Notes: a model not told the origin generated them from the letters alone. A stretch of 64,000 bases of DNA from Rhizobium indicum (GCF_005862305.2 NZ_CP054021.1:3056501-3120500), one strand, 5' to 3'; counted from the stretch's first letter, positions 36,591 through 45,900 are shown. Translations and numbers: made by a program.

Positions 36591-37450
36591 CCACCTCAAG
36601 GGAGCGCCGCGCGCGCAAGGCCATCCGGACGAAGTCGGCCTATCACCTGACCGGCATCGCTATCTCGATCTTCTTTCTCGCCCCCTTCGTGATCACGCTG
36701 TTGTCGTCCTTCCGGCATGGCACGGAGGCCAGCCTGCCGCCCTTGCCGCCATGGCCGACCTCAGGCGTCAGCATCGATTCCTACGCGCTGCTTGACACGT
36801 TCGGCGCCGGCATCTGGCGGCACATGATCAATTCGCTGTTCGTTTCGGTCGCCACGGTGGTGCTCACCGTCGCCGTCAGCCTGCTCGCCGGCTACGGCTT
36901 CTCGCGGTACCGATTCCCGATGAAGAATGCGCTTTTCGTGCTGATCATCGCGACGCTGATGATCCCGTTCCAATCGATCCTGACGCCGCTCTTCATCATC
37001 CTGGCAAAGCTCGGCCTCAACAATTCGCTGCTTGGGCTGACGCTCGTCTATGTGACGCTTCAACTGCCCTTTTCGGTGTTCATGATGCGCAACGCCTTCG
37101 ACGCCGTGCCGAAGGAGATCGAAGAGGCCGCGCGCATCGACGGCGCGCGCGACCTCAGGCTCTTGGTCCGGGTTCTTCTGCCGCTGGTGCTTCCCGGTGT
37201 GGCGACGGTGGCGATCTTTGCCTTCCTCAATGCCTGGAACGAGTTTCTGGCCGCCCTCGTGCTGCTCTCCAGCAACGAGAAATACACCCTGCCGGTGCTG
37301 ATGACGGCGGTTCGCGCCGGGCGGCTCGGCGCCATCAACTGGGGAGCGGTGCAGGCCGGTGTCGTCGTCATGACGATCCCTTGCCTGATCGTCTTCCTGC
37401 TCCTGCAACGCTACTACATGCGCGGGCTGATGGCCGGCGCCGTGAAATGA
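36587..37450 (+). CDS. Sugar ABC transporter permease 2 (MalG type)
   Basis: 287 residues, six helices. The EAA loop is EIEEAARIDGARDLRLLVRVLLPL, followed by FLNAWNEFLAALVLLSS, the conserved MalG-type segment. It is translationally coupled to permease 1 and followed after 19 bp by the GH127 gene. Confidence 0.92.
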   Translation: MTTSRERRARKAIRTKSAYHLTGIAISIFFLAPFVITLLSSFRHGTEASLPPLPPWPTSGVSIDSYALLDTFGAGIWRHMINSLFVSVATVVLTVAVSLLAGYGFSRYRFPMKNALFVLIIATLMIPFQSILTPLFIILAKLGLNNSLLGLTLVYVTLQLPFSVFMMRNAFDAVPKEIEEAARIDGARDLRLLVRVLLPLVLPGVATVAIFAFLNAWNEFLAALVLLSSNEKYTLPVLMTAVRAGRLGAINWGAVQAGVVVMTIPCLIVFLLLQRYYMRGLMAGAVK

Positions 37451-37469
37451 TCCCAAGAAGGTAGAGCCC

Positions 37470-39392
37470 ATGACCAAATCAACCAATGACCGCCAGTTTC
37501 GTCCCGTCGCCGTTCCCGATGTGGAGCTCGGCGGCTTCTGGGGAAAATGGCAGGATGCCGTCTGCAATTCCACGGCCGAGACCCTGCTCGACCGCTGCGT
37601 CGAGGCCGGCATGCTGAAGGCGATCGACGTCAACCAACCGAGCCCCGGGGTGGTCATTCCCATTCAGCCATGGGGCGGGACGACGCAGATGTTCTGGGAT
37701 TCCGACCTCGGCAAGTCGATCGAAACGATCGCCTATTCGCTCTATCGCCGGCCGAACCCGAAGCTCGAGGCCCGCGCCGATGAGATCATCGACATGTATG
37801 AGAAGCTGCAGGACGAAGACGGCTATCTGAACGCCTGGTTCCAGCGCGTCGAGCCGAACCGCCGCTGGACCAATCTGCGCGACCATCATGAGCTCTATTG
37901 CGCCGGCCATCTTATGGAAGCCGCCGTCGCCTATTATCAGGCGACCGGCAAACGCAAGCTGCTCGACATCATGTGCCGCTATGCCGATTACATGATCAAG
38001 ATTTTCGGCCATGGCGAAGGCCAGATATCAGGCTATTGCGGCCATGAGGAAGTCGAGCTCGCGCTGGTCAAGCTTGCCCGCGTGACCGGCGAGACGAAAT
38101 ATCTCGAGCTTTCGAAATACTTCATCGACGAACGCGGCACCGAGCCGCACTTCTTCACGGCCGAGGCCGCTCGCGACGGCCGGAGCGCTGCCGACTTCCA
38201 TCAGAAGACCTATGAATATGGCCAGGCACACCAGCCGGTGCGCGAGCAGACGAAGGTGGTCGGCCACGCGGTGCGCGCCATGTACCTCTATTCGGGCATG
38301 GCCGACATCGCCACCGAATACAAGGACGATAGCCTGACGGCAGCGCTGGAAACGCTCTGGGACGATCTGACCACCAAGCAGATGTACATCACCGGCGGCA
38401 TCGGGCCGGCGGCCTCCAACGAAGGCTTCACCGATTACTTCGATCTGCCGAACGATACCGCCTATGCGGAGACCTGCGCCTCGGTCGGCTTGGTGTTCTG
38501 GGCAAGCCGCATGCTCGGCCGCGGTCCGGATCGGCGCTATGCCGATATTATGGAGCAGGCGCTTTACAACGGCGCGCTGCCGGGGCTTTCGACCGACGGC
38601 AAGACATTCTTCTACGACAATCCGCTCGAAAGTGCCGGCAAGCACCACCGGTGGAAGTGGCACCATTGCCCCTGCTGCCCGCCCAACATCGCCCGGCTGG
38701 TGACCTCGATCGGCTCCTACATGTACGCCGTTTCGGACAATGAGATCGCCGTGCACCTCTATGGCGAGAGCACCGCAAGGCTGAAGCTGGCCAACGGCGC
38801 CGAGGTCGAACTCGAGCAGACCACCAACTATCCGTGGGACGGTGCCGTCGCCTTTACCACCAAGCTGGAGAAGCCGGCGAAGTTTGCACTGTCGCTGCGC
38901 ATTCCGGACTGGGCTGAAGGCGCAACCCTCAGCGTTAATGGAGAGATGCTCGATCTCAACGCCAATATGCAGGACGGATATGCCAGGATCGATCGTGAGT
39001 GGGCTGCGGGCGATCGTGTCGCCCTCTACCTGCCGCTGGCGCTTCGGCCGCAATATGCCAACCCGAAGGTGCGCCAGGATGCCGGGCGCGTCGCATTGAT
39101 GCGCGGCCCGCTGGTCTATTGCGTCGAAACGACCGACAACGGCGAAGACCTCAACGCCATCGTCCTGCCGCGTGAGCTCTCCACAGCCGAAACCGTCGTA
39201 CTGAAGGATCTCAATGATGCCGTCGCCCTCGATCTCAAGGTCGAGCGCGAGGAAACATCGAACTGGGGAACGACGCTCTACCGCAAGGCGCCTGCCGAAA
39301 GGCAGGTCGCCACCGCGCGTTTCGTGCCCTATCATCTCTGGGACAACCGCGCGCCCGGAGAGATGCTCGTCTGGGTCCAGTCGGACAGATAG
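37470..39392 (+). CDS. Glycoside hydrolase family 127 (beta-L-arabinofuranosidase-like)
   Basis: 640 residues, the GH127/DUF1680 fold: an (alpha/alpha)6 barrel, then beta-sandwich domains. The zinc/catalytic motifs are present: ETCASVGLVFW (Glu and Cys) and HHCPCCPPNIARL, whose CC pair holds the cysteine nucleophile known from Bifidobacterium HypBA1. There is no signal peptide, so it acts in the cytoplasm on imported sugars. It sits inside the ABC-transporter operon between the permeases and the ATPase. It would release L-arabinose from beta-arabinofuranosides such as those on plant hydroxyproline-rich glycoproteins; the exact substrate is inferred. Confidence 0.9.
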   Translation: MTKSTNDRQFRPVAVPDVELGGFWGKWQDAVCNSTAETLLDRCVEAGMLKAIDVNQPSPGVVIPIQPWGGTTQMFWDSDLGKSIETIAYSLYRRPNPKLEARADEIIDMYEKLQDEDGYLNAWFQRVEPNRRWTNLRDHHELYCAGHLMEAAVAYYQATGKRKLLDIMCRYADYMIKIFGHGEGQISGYCGHEEVELALVKLARVTGETKYLELSKYFIDERGTEPHFFTAEAARDGRSAADFHQKTYEYGQAHQPVREQTKVVGHAVRAMYLYSGMADIATEYKDDSLTAALETLWDDLTTKQMYITGGIGPAASNEGFTDYFDLPNDTAYAETCASVGLVFWASRMLGRGPDRRYADIMEQALYNGALPGLSTDGKTFFYDNPLESAGKHHRWKWHHCPCCPPNIARLVTSIGSYMYAVSDNEIAVHLYGESTARLKLANGAEVELEQTTNYPWDGAVAFTTKLEKPAKFALSLRIPDWAEGATLSVNGEMLDLNANMQDGYARIDREWAAGDRVALYLPLALRPQYANPKVRQDAGRVALMRGPLVYCVETTDNGEDLNAIVLPRELSTAETVVLKDLNDAVALDLKVEREETSNWGTTLYRKAPAERQVATARFVPYHLWDNRAPGEMLVWVQSDR

Positions 39393-39404
39393 GTCTTTTT
39401 GGGG

Positions 39405-40490
39405 ATGACGAACGGTATGGGTAACAAGAGCGTCGTGCTCCAGGACGTGCGAAAAAGCTATGGCAATCTGCAGGTGGTCCACGGGATCGACCTGACGATC
39501 GCGGAGGGTGAATTCGTCGTCTTCGTCGGCCCTTCCGGCTGCGGAAAATCGACGCTTCTTCGCATGATCGCCGGCTTGGAAGACGTGACCGACGGGGAGG
39601 TCGAGATCAAGGGACGTGTTGTCACCGATCTCGATCCATCCGAGCGCGGCATCGCCATGGTCTTTCAGTCCTACGCGCTCTATCCGCATATGAGCGTGCG
39701 CGACAATCTGGCCTTCGGTTTGAAGATGGCGCGCACCAATGCCGCCGAGATAGAGACCCGCGTCAAGGCCGCCTCCGCGATCCTGAAGATCGATCATCTG
39801 CTCGACCGGCGGCCGGGACAGCTTTCCGGCGGCCAGCGGCAGCGTGTGGCGATCGGCCGGGCGATCGTGCGCAAGCCCGACGTCTTCCTGTTCGACGAAC
39901 CGCTGTCCAATCTCGATGCGGAACTGCGCGTTTCGATGCGCATCGAGATCGCCCGCCTCCACCGCGAACTCGGCAACACGATGATCTATGTCACCCACGA
40001 CCAGACGGAGGCGATGACGCTCGCCGACAAGATCGTCGTGCTGCGCGACGGGCGCGTCGAACAGGCGGGAACGCCGCGGGAAATCTACGAGAATCCCTCG
40101 AACACCTTCGTGGCGGGCTTTATCGGCTCGCCACGGATGAACCTGCTCAATGCCCGCTGGGGTGAGGGCGGCCTGGTCGAAGTCGCCGGCCGGCAGATCG
40201 AAAGCGGCCTGCCGCCCGCAAATCGGCCGGTTGGTGCCGCGGTGACGCTCGGTCTGCGGCCGGAGCATTTGAAGGTGGCATCCGACCTATCGGGCAGCCT
40301 GACGGCGAGGGTGGATTTTTCAGAGTATCTCGGGGGAACGCAATATCTCTATTGCCAGCTTGCCGATGGCCAGTCACTGACCGTCGAACATCGGTCACCG
40401 ATCAGTATTGCGGCGGGCGAGCAGGTGAGCCTGCTGTTTGAACCGTCGGATTGCCGATTGTTCGACGAGGGTGGGAACCGGTTGCGCTAA
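39405..40490 (+). CDS. Sugar ABC transporter ATP-binding protein (MalK/UgpC type)
   Basis: 361 residues. Walker A GPSGCGKST, signature LSGGQRQRVAIGRAI, Walker B VFLFDEPLSNLDAELR, switch YVTHDQTEAMTLAD, then a C-terminal TOBE/OB regulatory domain (GLRPEHLKVASD). ATG codons at 39405 and 39417 are both plausible. It completes the CUT1 transporter encoded upstream and energises uptake. Confidence 0.93.
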   Translation: MTNGMGNKSVVLQDVRKSYGNLQVVHGIDLTIAEGEFVVFVGPSGCGKSTLLRMIAGLEDVTDGEVEIKGRVVTDLDPSERGIAMVFQSYALYPHMSVRDNLAFGLKMARTNAAEIETRVKAASAILKIDHLLDRRPGQLSGGQRQRVAIGRAIVRKPDVFLFDEPLSNLDAELRVSMRIEIARLHRELGNTMIYVTHDQTEAMTLADKIVVLRDGRVEQAGTPREIYENPSNTFVAGFIGSPRMNLLNARWGEGGLVEVAGRQIESGLPPANRPVGAAVTLGLRPEHLKVASDLSGSLTARVDFSEYLGGTQYLYCQLADGQSLTVEHRSPISIAAGEQVSLLFEPSDCRLFDEGGNRLR

Positions 40491-40546
40491 TCGCGGGCGT
40501 CAGGATCACAGGCGGGCGACCACTCGGCGATCGGCCCGTCTGAACT

Positions 40547-41737
40547 TCACTCGGCGATCGCGAGTGTCATGAGCTCCGCCGCCCTTTGCCGGGCTTGCCT
40601 GTCGGCGGCGAAGACATCGTCCATGGTGGAGGCCGGCGGCAGGCCGGCCAGATCGTCCATGACCCTCTCGGTGACCTCGGCCATGGCGAGGAAGGAGAGC
40701 TGCCCTTCGATGAAGGCTTCGAGCGCCACTTCCTTGGCGCCGTTCAGCACCGCGCCCTGAACACCGCCGCGCGTCATCGCCAGGCGCGCGAGCCGCAGCG
40801 CCGGAAACCGCACCTCATCCGGTGCCTCGAAATCCAGCCTGGCGAGCTTGGCGAAATCCAGCCGCTCGACCGGCAGGTTCGGCCGGCGCGGAAAGGACAG
40901 GGCATAACCGATGGCGGTGCGCATATCCGGCGCGCCGAGCTGCGCCAGCACCGATCCATCGGTATAGCCGACCATGGAATGAATGATCGATTGCGGATGG
41001 AAGATAACCTCGATCTGTTCGGGTCTGAGACCGAAAAGGTGCCGGGCTTCGATCATCTCCAGCGCCTTGTTGAACATCGAGGCGCTGTCGATCGAGATCT
41101 TCAATCCCATCGACCAGTTCGGGTGGGCGCGCGCAGTTTCCACCGTCACATCCGCCATGTCACGCAGCGAGGCGGTGCGGAAGGGGCCACCCGACGCCGT
41201 CAGGATGACCCGCTCGACGGCGTGGCGCTGGTTCTCTTCCAGCACCTGGAAAATCGCGTTGTGCTCGCTGTCGACCGGAAGCAGCTTGCCGCCGCCCGCC
41301 CGGATCGCTGCGATGAACAGGTCGCCGGCCGATACCAGGCATTCCTTGTTGGCAAGGGCGATATCGGCGCCGCGGCGGGCAGCGGCAAGGGTGGGCGCCA
41401 GGCCAGCAGTGCCGACGATTGCCGCCATCACCCAGTCGGCTTCGCGGTCCGCGGCTTCCATCAGGCCGGATTTTCCTGAAGCGACCGCGATGCCGGTGCC
41501 GGAAAGTGCGCTCTTCAGTGATTCGTAATGCCGGTCATTTGCCGTCACCGCCAGCCGCGCGCCCGATGATTTCGCCTGCCGGGCCAACAATTCGACATTG
41601 CCGCTGCCGGTCAGCACGGACATTTCGAAGTTCTCCCGTCCGCCCAGATGATCGACGACATTGAGTGTATTCTGGCCGATCGAACCCGTCGAACCGAAGA
41701 TGCTGAGGCGCCGCGGCGCGCTTTTGCCGGTCATCAT
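40547..41737 (-). CDS. dxr: 1-deoxy-D-xylulose 5-phosphate reductoisomerase
   Basis: 396 residues. The NADPH site is LSIFGSTGSIGQNTLNVVD. LANKECLVSAGDLF and LPVDSEHNAIFQVLE hold the metal and substrate residues, followed by ILTASGGPFR, HPNWSMGLKISIDSASMFNKALEMIEA and FHPQSIIHSMV. This is the second step of the MEP isoprenoid pathway. Paired ATG codons at 41737 and 41734 are candidates; the frame stays open to 41824 but that part has no Dxr similarity. It stands alone here rather than in the usual uppS-cdsA-dxr cluster, so it may be an extra copy. Confidence 0.95.
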   Translation of the reverse strand: MMTGKSAPRRLSIFGSTGSIGQNTLNVVDHLGGRENFEMSVLTGSGNVELLARQAKSSGARLAVTANDRHYESLKSALSGTGIAVASGKSGLMEAADREADWVMAAIVGTAGLAPTLAAARRGADIALANKECLVSAGDLFIAAIRAGGGKLLPVDSEHNAIFQVLEENQRHAVERVILTASGGPFRTASLRDMADVTVETARAHPNWSMGLKISIDSASMFNKALEMIEARHLFGLRPEQIEVIFHPQSIIHSMVGYTDGSVLAQLGAPDMRTAIGYALSFPRRPNLPVERLDFAKLARLDFEAPDEVRFPALRLARLAMTRGGVQGAVLNGAKEVALEAFIEGQLSFLAMAEVTERVMDDLAGLPPASTMDDVFAADRQARQRAAELMTLAIAE

Positions 41738-42114
41738 GTAGAATTTCGCGAAAATTTCTCTCGTAGGCTCAGGCTCTACTAGGCTTTGGGGGGGGCGGCA
41801 AGTGTGCAGTGCAGCAGATTTCAACCCCTGAGGGGTTTACAGAGCAGCGGCCGGATGTGATCCTTATAACATTGCTGGTGGATTCGGTTCCGCCGCGGCT
41901 GGTCGCGGTCGCAGGGCAAGTCGGGGCGCTCCGGAGCCCATCGAAGAACAGGCACTCGGTGCCGCCGGCCTTTCGGCCAACCATTAAATCGAGGATGAAA
42001 CCGGGATGGGCGGCTTGGCCGTGATCCCCATCGCGTTCGCTGCGAGCGCTTCATGTTCGCTGCTGCTTCGGTTTCGGAGCCGCAGCCCTGTGTCAGGCAA
42101 AACGTTCTTACTTC
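41738..42114. other. Intergenic region upstream of dxr
   Basis: About 380 bp with a G-run (about 41787-41794) and small hairpins: AACCCC-tga-GGGGTT (41824-41838) and ggccggcctttcggcc (about 41966-41981). Reading frames here look non-coding. No tRNA or known RNA motif was recognised. Confidence 0.4.
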
Positions 42115-42765
42115 ATGACGACATTCAAATTAGCATGCATCCTTTTCGCCATCCTGCCCTCGCTCACAGCCGCAGCCAGGGCAGACGACCTGCTGATCTG
42201 GTCGCCGGCCAAGCTTTCGGACCGGTCCTACAAAGCGACGATGGGTTTTCGCCTGCCGGCGGAATGGGAAACGAGTGCCGGCGCCGACATCGCGCTTGCC
42301 TCGACCAAAGGCGGGGCGCTGCTGCCCGATTCCGAACAGGCAATGCTTTGGGGCAGGATCAGCAGAACGAGCGTTACCCCGGCAGGCCGGTCACAGCAGG
42401 GTGCCAGCGTCAGCGTCGATACGCTGCGCGGCAGCGGCGCGCTGACCCTCAGCCGCTCGCGCAGCTGGATCCTGTCCGATTCGCTCGACATGCAATCGAG
42501 CCGATCCATCAGCGTGCAATATGACGCGGTCGAGGCCCGGCAGGCTTCGGTGACGGCATCGCAGGCGCTGAAGCTGATTCATCCCTGGACGGGAACCTCG
42601 CTTTCGGCAGGGACAGGCGTCAGCAATGCCAGCGGCGACTTCTCGAGCACGGTAGGGGTCAGCCAGACCATTCTGCCGAACCTCAATCTCGATGCCTCGG
42701 TGAGCAATCCATTTTCGGGAGGTGAGGCGGGCAGTGTCAATCTCCGCTATGGCGTCAACTGGTAG
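42115..42765 (+). CDS. Hypothetical exported protein, beta-barrel-like
   Basis: 216 residues. A signal peptide (KLACILFAILPSLTAAARA) precedes alternating polar/hydrophobic strands such as SISVQYDAVEAR and LNLDASVSNPF, ending in GSVNLRYGVNW. A C-terminal aromatic residue after an amphipathic strand is typical of outer-membrane barrels, although this one would be small. Family and function are not recognised. It is followed by a BON-domain gene, which fits an envelope role. Confidence 0.7.
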   Translation: MTTFKLACILFAILPSLTAAARADDLLIWSPAKLSDRSYKATMGFRLPAEWETSAGADIALASTKGGALLPDSEQAMLWGRISRTSVTPAGRSQQGASVSVDTLRGSGALTLSRSRSWILSDSLDMQSSRSISVQYDAVEARQASVTASQALKLIHPWTGTSLSAGTGVSNASGDFSSTVGVSQTILPNLNLDASVSNPFSGGEAGSVNLRYGVNW

Positions 42766-42828
42766 CGGGGACTGAACCAAACTCCGCCGATCAGCGTTTC
42801 CTACGAAGCTTTCACGGAGGAACGGATC

Positions 42829-43119
42829 ATGGTTTTCAAGGAGCAGACATTTCACGGGCTCGAACCCGAGATGGAGATAGAGATCGCCAATCGCGCAACG
42901 GTCGAGTCAGCCGTTGCCAATGCGCTGGCGATTGCCGGCGGCATCGATGCGTCGGATGTCGAGGTGACGATGGAAAACAACCAGATCGTGCTGAGCGGCA
43001 CCGTCGGCACGGTGGGCGAAATCGAACGGGCAACCGCGGTCGCCAAGGCGGTCGAGGGCGTGCATGCGGTGCAGAACCGGATCCTGCTTGGCGGATCTCC
43101 GCTCGACGGCCCGCATTAA
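42829..43119 (+). CDS. BON-domain protein
   Basis: 96 residues without a signal peptide. A single BON domain: TVESAVANALAIAGGIDASDVEV...NNQIVLSGTVGTVGEIERATAVAKAVEGVHAVQNRI. BON domains bind phospholipid or stabilise envelope complexes; cytoplasmic versions occur in rhizobia with unknown function. CGGAGGAACGG precedes the ATG. Confidence 0.85.
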   Translation: MVFKEQTFHGLEPEMEIEIANRATVESAVANALAIAGGIDASDVEVTMENNQIVLSGTVGTVGEIERATAVAKAVEGVHAVQNRILLGGSPLDGPH

Positions 43120-43185
43120 CCAACGGCGGGCCGCTCCGGCCCCTGCCGGGCGAGGACTATTTCCACAGCATCGCCTATAAGCCGG

Positions 43186-43338
43186 TCAACCGGCGAAGCG
43201 TTCGACGAGGAAGGACGAGCCGGCCAGACGATCCGTTTTCTGCGCAGCGCCTGATCCCTGCGGCTGGTAAGCGATGGCGAGCAGCAGGACGCTGACGGCG
43301 ACATAGGCGATGGCCAAAAGAGTCATCTTGATACGCAT
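43186..43338 (-). CDS. 50-residue single-span membrane protein
   Basis: MRIKMTLLAIAYVAVSVLLL begins a 50-residue frame with one hydrophobic segment (about residues 6-23), then a polar tail ending SSFLVERFAG. AGGAG lies 8 nt before the ATG. An overlapping minus-strand frame in another phase (43116-43304) lacks this organisation. The function is unknown. Confidence 0.65.
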   Translation of the reverse strand: MRIKMTLLAIAYVAVSVLLLAIAYQPQGSGAAQKTDRLAGSSFLVERFAG

Positions 43339-43406
43339 GATGAATACTCCTGTTTCGCGATAAACGCGGCTGTTATGGCGAAGTTCCTCATCGGCGAGAT
43401 CAGAAG

Positions 43407-43440
43407 AAAAGCCCGGCCGGGGAGGATCGGCCGGGCTTTT
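43407..43440 (-). terminator. Intrinsic terminator after the small exported protein
   Basis: AAAAGCCCGGCC / GGCCGGGCTTTT, with T-runs on both strands. It lies between two minus-strand small genes. Confidence 0.88.
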
Positions 43441-43455
43441 CCTGCATGGATTGCC

Positions 43456-43698
43456 TTATCGGCAGATCCGGGTTTCCTTGACGATCGTGTGACCGTGGCG
43501 GCGGATCTTTTCCGTCTTGGTGAAGCAATCGCGGGAAACGTGCCGCGCCCTCATGTGATGGCGGTAATCGGGCCGTTCTGCATGGCGGTAATGGGGACGC
43601 GCGTCATCCGTGGTGATGGTTACACTTGCCGCCTGGGACGGCATTGCTGAAAAGATGGACGCAGCAGCGAGCGTGCAGGCAAGGATAATCTGTTTCAT
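43456..43698 (-). CDS. Small exported basic, His-rich protein
   Basis: 80 residues. Signal peptide MKQIILACTLAAASIFSAMPSQA, then a His/Arg-rich stretch (RPHYRHAERPDYRHHMRARH) and SRDCFTKTEKIRRHGHTIVKET ending in CR. The two Cys could form a disulfide. It is probably periplasmic; the His cluster could bind metal. The start ATG at 43698 follows AAGAAGG. Confidence 0.75.
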   Translation of the reverse strand: MKQIILACTLAAASIFSAMPSQAASVTITTDDARPHYRHAERPDYRHHMRARHVSRDCFTKTEKIRRHGHTIVKETRICR

Positions 43699-43857
43699 GA
43701 CAAGCCTTCTTTCTGAGTTGGTCATTCTGGGTTGGTCAGGGCATCAACTCACCGGAAGCGCCGCCGGTTCAATCACATAGAGTTACCGATTGTGTCGACG
43801 GCAGAAACCTTTCCGGCCGCGGATCGTTAGCGCAGGGGATAGCCGGAGGCATCGATC

Positions 43858-44376
43858 ATGGGACCGATTGCAAGGATCATCACCATCGTCGCCGGGCTTG
43901 CCGGCGGCACGGTTTTTTCGCAGGCGCCGGAATTTGCGCAGCAATACCGACAGCGGATCGGCGGGGCGATCGACGAACTGCGCGTCATCGTCGAGGATTT
44001 CAATCGTCAAGCCGCCCAGCACGATCTCGATCGCCAGCAGGCGCTGAACGCCTATTCGCAATCATCCGACGATTTTCTGCGCGATCGCGGCGTCTCGATG
44101 CGGAGCACGATCACGCGCTACGAAACGCTGCTGTCGCAGCAGCTCCACCTCGGCACCGCCGCCCCCGTCGCCAAGCCCTTCGTGCTGCTGCGGAATGCGG
44201 ATGATGTGGTTTTCGCCAATACCTGGCGCGACTTCGTGCCTGGGGTGCCGGTGAGCTTCGCCGGCCTCGTCTGGGGCGTAATCGGTTTTGTCGGCGGATG
44301 GGTTGTGGCAGCGCTGCTGGGATTGGGTGCCCGGCGGGTCACGAGGACGCGGCGCGTCCATCGTCAGGTGCGGTGA
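43858..44376 (+). CDS. DUF2937 family membrane protein
   Basis: 172 residues. It begins ARIITIVAGLAGGTVFSQAPEFAQQYRQRIGGA and ends with a transmembrane hairpin (FAGLVWGVIGFVGGWVVAALLGL). This layout and the QAPEFAQQY motif are those of DUF2937. The function is unknown. A terminator follows. Confidence 0.8.
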   Translation: MGPIARIITIVAGLAGGTVFSQAPEFAQQYRQRIGGAIDELRVIVEDFNRQAAQHDLDRQQALNAYSQSSDDFLRDRGVSMRSTITRYETLLSQQLHLGTAAPVAKPFVLLRNADDVVFANTWRDFVPGVPVSFAGLVWGVIGFVGGWVVAALLGLGARRVTRTRRVHRQVR

Positions 44377-44444
44377 ACCAATCGGTGGCGAACGTGGCAC
44401 TGGCGCCGGAACGTAAATGATATCAGTCAAGCTTTGCGCTGAAA

Positions 44445-44473
44445 TGACCCCCGCCAAACTTCGGCGGGGGTCA
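44445..44473. terminator. Hairpin between convergent genes
   Basis: TGACCCCCGCC-aaacttc-GGCGGGGGTCA, a perfect 11-bp stem between the DUF2937 gene (plus) and the ethanolamine permease gene (minus). T-tracts are weak on both sides. Confidence 0.7.
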
Positions 44474-44535
44474 TCGATATTAATCGGAACCGGTTCGTCC
44501 AGTTGCTTTCCCGGTGATCGGGCCAGAGAGCCTTG

Positions 44536-45900
44536 TTACGTGGACGCTGCCGCTTCCTTGGCGATGCCACCTGAAAGCAAACGCCAAATGCCGAATGCCA
44601 CCACGCCCATCGCGAGGAAGATCACAAAGATCAGGAAGTTGTAGTAGATCATCGCTGCCAGCGCGACGAGGGCGAGCCCGAGGGCAATGGCTGGCACCAC
44701 GGGATAACCCCAGGCCCTGAAGGGTCGGGCGAGTTCAGGTTCGGCCTGACGCAGTTTAAACAGCGACGCCATCGAGACGATGTACATGATGATCGCGCCG
44801 AACACCGACATGGTGACAATATTGGCGGTTAGCGGCAAACCGCCGATCTGGATCAGGCTGTCGGAAAAGATGGCTGCGATGCCGACGGCGCCACCTGCAA
44901 GGACTGCGAGATAAGGCGTGCGGAATTTCGGATGGATTTTTGCAAGGACTTCCGGGAGGTAGCCGGCGCGGCCCAGCGCAAAAATCTGCCTGGAATAGCC
45001 CATGATGATGCCGTGAAAGGAAGCAATCAGGCCGAACAGGCCGATCCAGACCAGCATATGCAGCCAACCGGAGGATTCGCCCACGACCGCCTTCATCGCC
45101 TGCGGTAGCGGATCGTTGATATTGGACAGCGTACGCCAGTCGCCGACGCCACCGGCGAAGATCATGGTGCCGAAGGCGAGGAAGACGAGTGTCAGAATAC
45201 CCGCAATATAGGCAATGGGAACGGTGCGGGTGGGGTTCTTGGTCTCCTCAGCCGCCATTGCCGCGCCTTCGATCGCCAGGAAAAACCAGATGGCAAATGG
45301 AATGGCGGCAAAGATGCCTCCAATGGCACCGACCGAGAATTCAGGGGCGCCAGCCCAGCCATTGGCCGCGAAATTGGCAAAAGAGAAGCCCGGCGCGACG
45401 ACACCCATAAAGATCAGCAATTCGGCAATCGCCAGAACGGTGATAAAGAGTTCGAAGGTTGCCGCGATGGTAACTCCGACAATATTGAGCGCCATGAAAA
45501 TGATATAGGCGCCGACGGCCGCCATTTTCGGATCAAGCCCCGGGAACTGCACATTGAGATAGGCGCCGATGGCCAGCGCGATGGCCGGAGGGGCGAAGAC
45601 GAATTCCACCAGTGTTGCAAAGCCCGCAACGAAGCCGCCGAGCGGCCCGAAAGCCCTGAGCGCATAGGCAAAAGGGCCGCCCGCATGGGGAATAGCCGTC
45701 GTCAACTCCGTGAAGGAAAAGATAAAGGTGGTGTACATCACGGCGATCAGGGTCGTGGTGATCAAGAAGCCGAGTGTGCCAGCGGCCGCCCAGCCATAGC
45801 TCCAGCCGAAATATTCGCCCGAGATGACGAGGCCGACGGCAAGTCCCCATAAGTGCAGCCCGGTCAGGCTCTTGGCGAGCGTCGGTTGAGAATTTGACAT
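44536..45900 (-). CDS. Ethanolamine permease (APC superfamily)
   Basis: 454 residues, about 12 helices. It begins LTGLHLWGLAVGLVISGEYFGWSYGW, the EAT-family start. AAIPFAIWFFLAIEGAAMAAEE and SFHGIIMGYSRQIFALGRAGYLP are conserved. AGGGGA precedes the ATG. It is the third gene of eutB-eutC-permease on the minus strand, 27 bp after eutC. It imports ethanolamine, for example from phosphatidylethanolamine turnover. Confidence 0.92.
   Translation of the reverse strand: MSNSQPTLAKSLTGLHLWGLAVGLVISGEYFGWSYGWAAAGTLGFLITTTLIAVMYTTFIFSFTELTTAIPHAGGPFAYALRAFGPLGGFVAGFATLVEFVFAPPAIALAIGAYLNVQFPGLDPKMAAVGAYIIFMALNIVGVTIAATFELFITVLAIAELLIFMGVVAPGFSFANFAANGWAGAPEFSVGAIGGIFAAIPFAIWFFLAIEGAAMAAEETKNPTRTVPIAYIAGILTLVFLAFGTMIFAGGVGDWRTLSNINDPLPQAMKAVVGESSGWLHMLVWIGLFGLIASFHGIIMGYSRQIFALGRAGYLPEVLAKIHPKFRTPYLAVLAGGAVGIAAIFSDSLIQIGGLPLTANIVTMSVFGAIIMYIVSMASLFKLRQAEPELARPFRAWGYPVVPAIALGLALVALAAMIYYNFLIFVIFLAMGVVAFGIWRLLSGGIAKEAAAST

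Noticed and set aside
38028..40268. A 746-codon antisense frame over GH127 and the ABC ATPase
   Set aside because: It crosses two well-supported plus-strand genes and has low-complexity composition typical of antisense shadows.
41769..41984. 71-codon minus-strand ORF upstream of dxr
   Set aside because: No ribosome binding site, Cys/Pro-rich random composition and overlap with hairpins and a G-run.
43116..43304. 62-codon minus-strand ORF overlapping the 50-residue membrane protein
   Set aside because: It is in another phase; the 43186-43338 frame has the Shine-Dalgarno site, signal-like helix and sensible stop.
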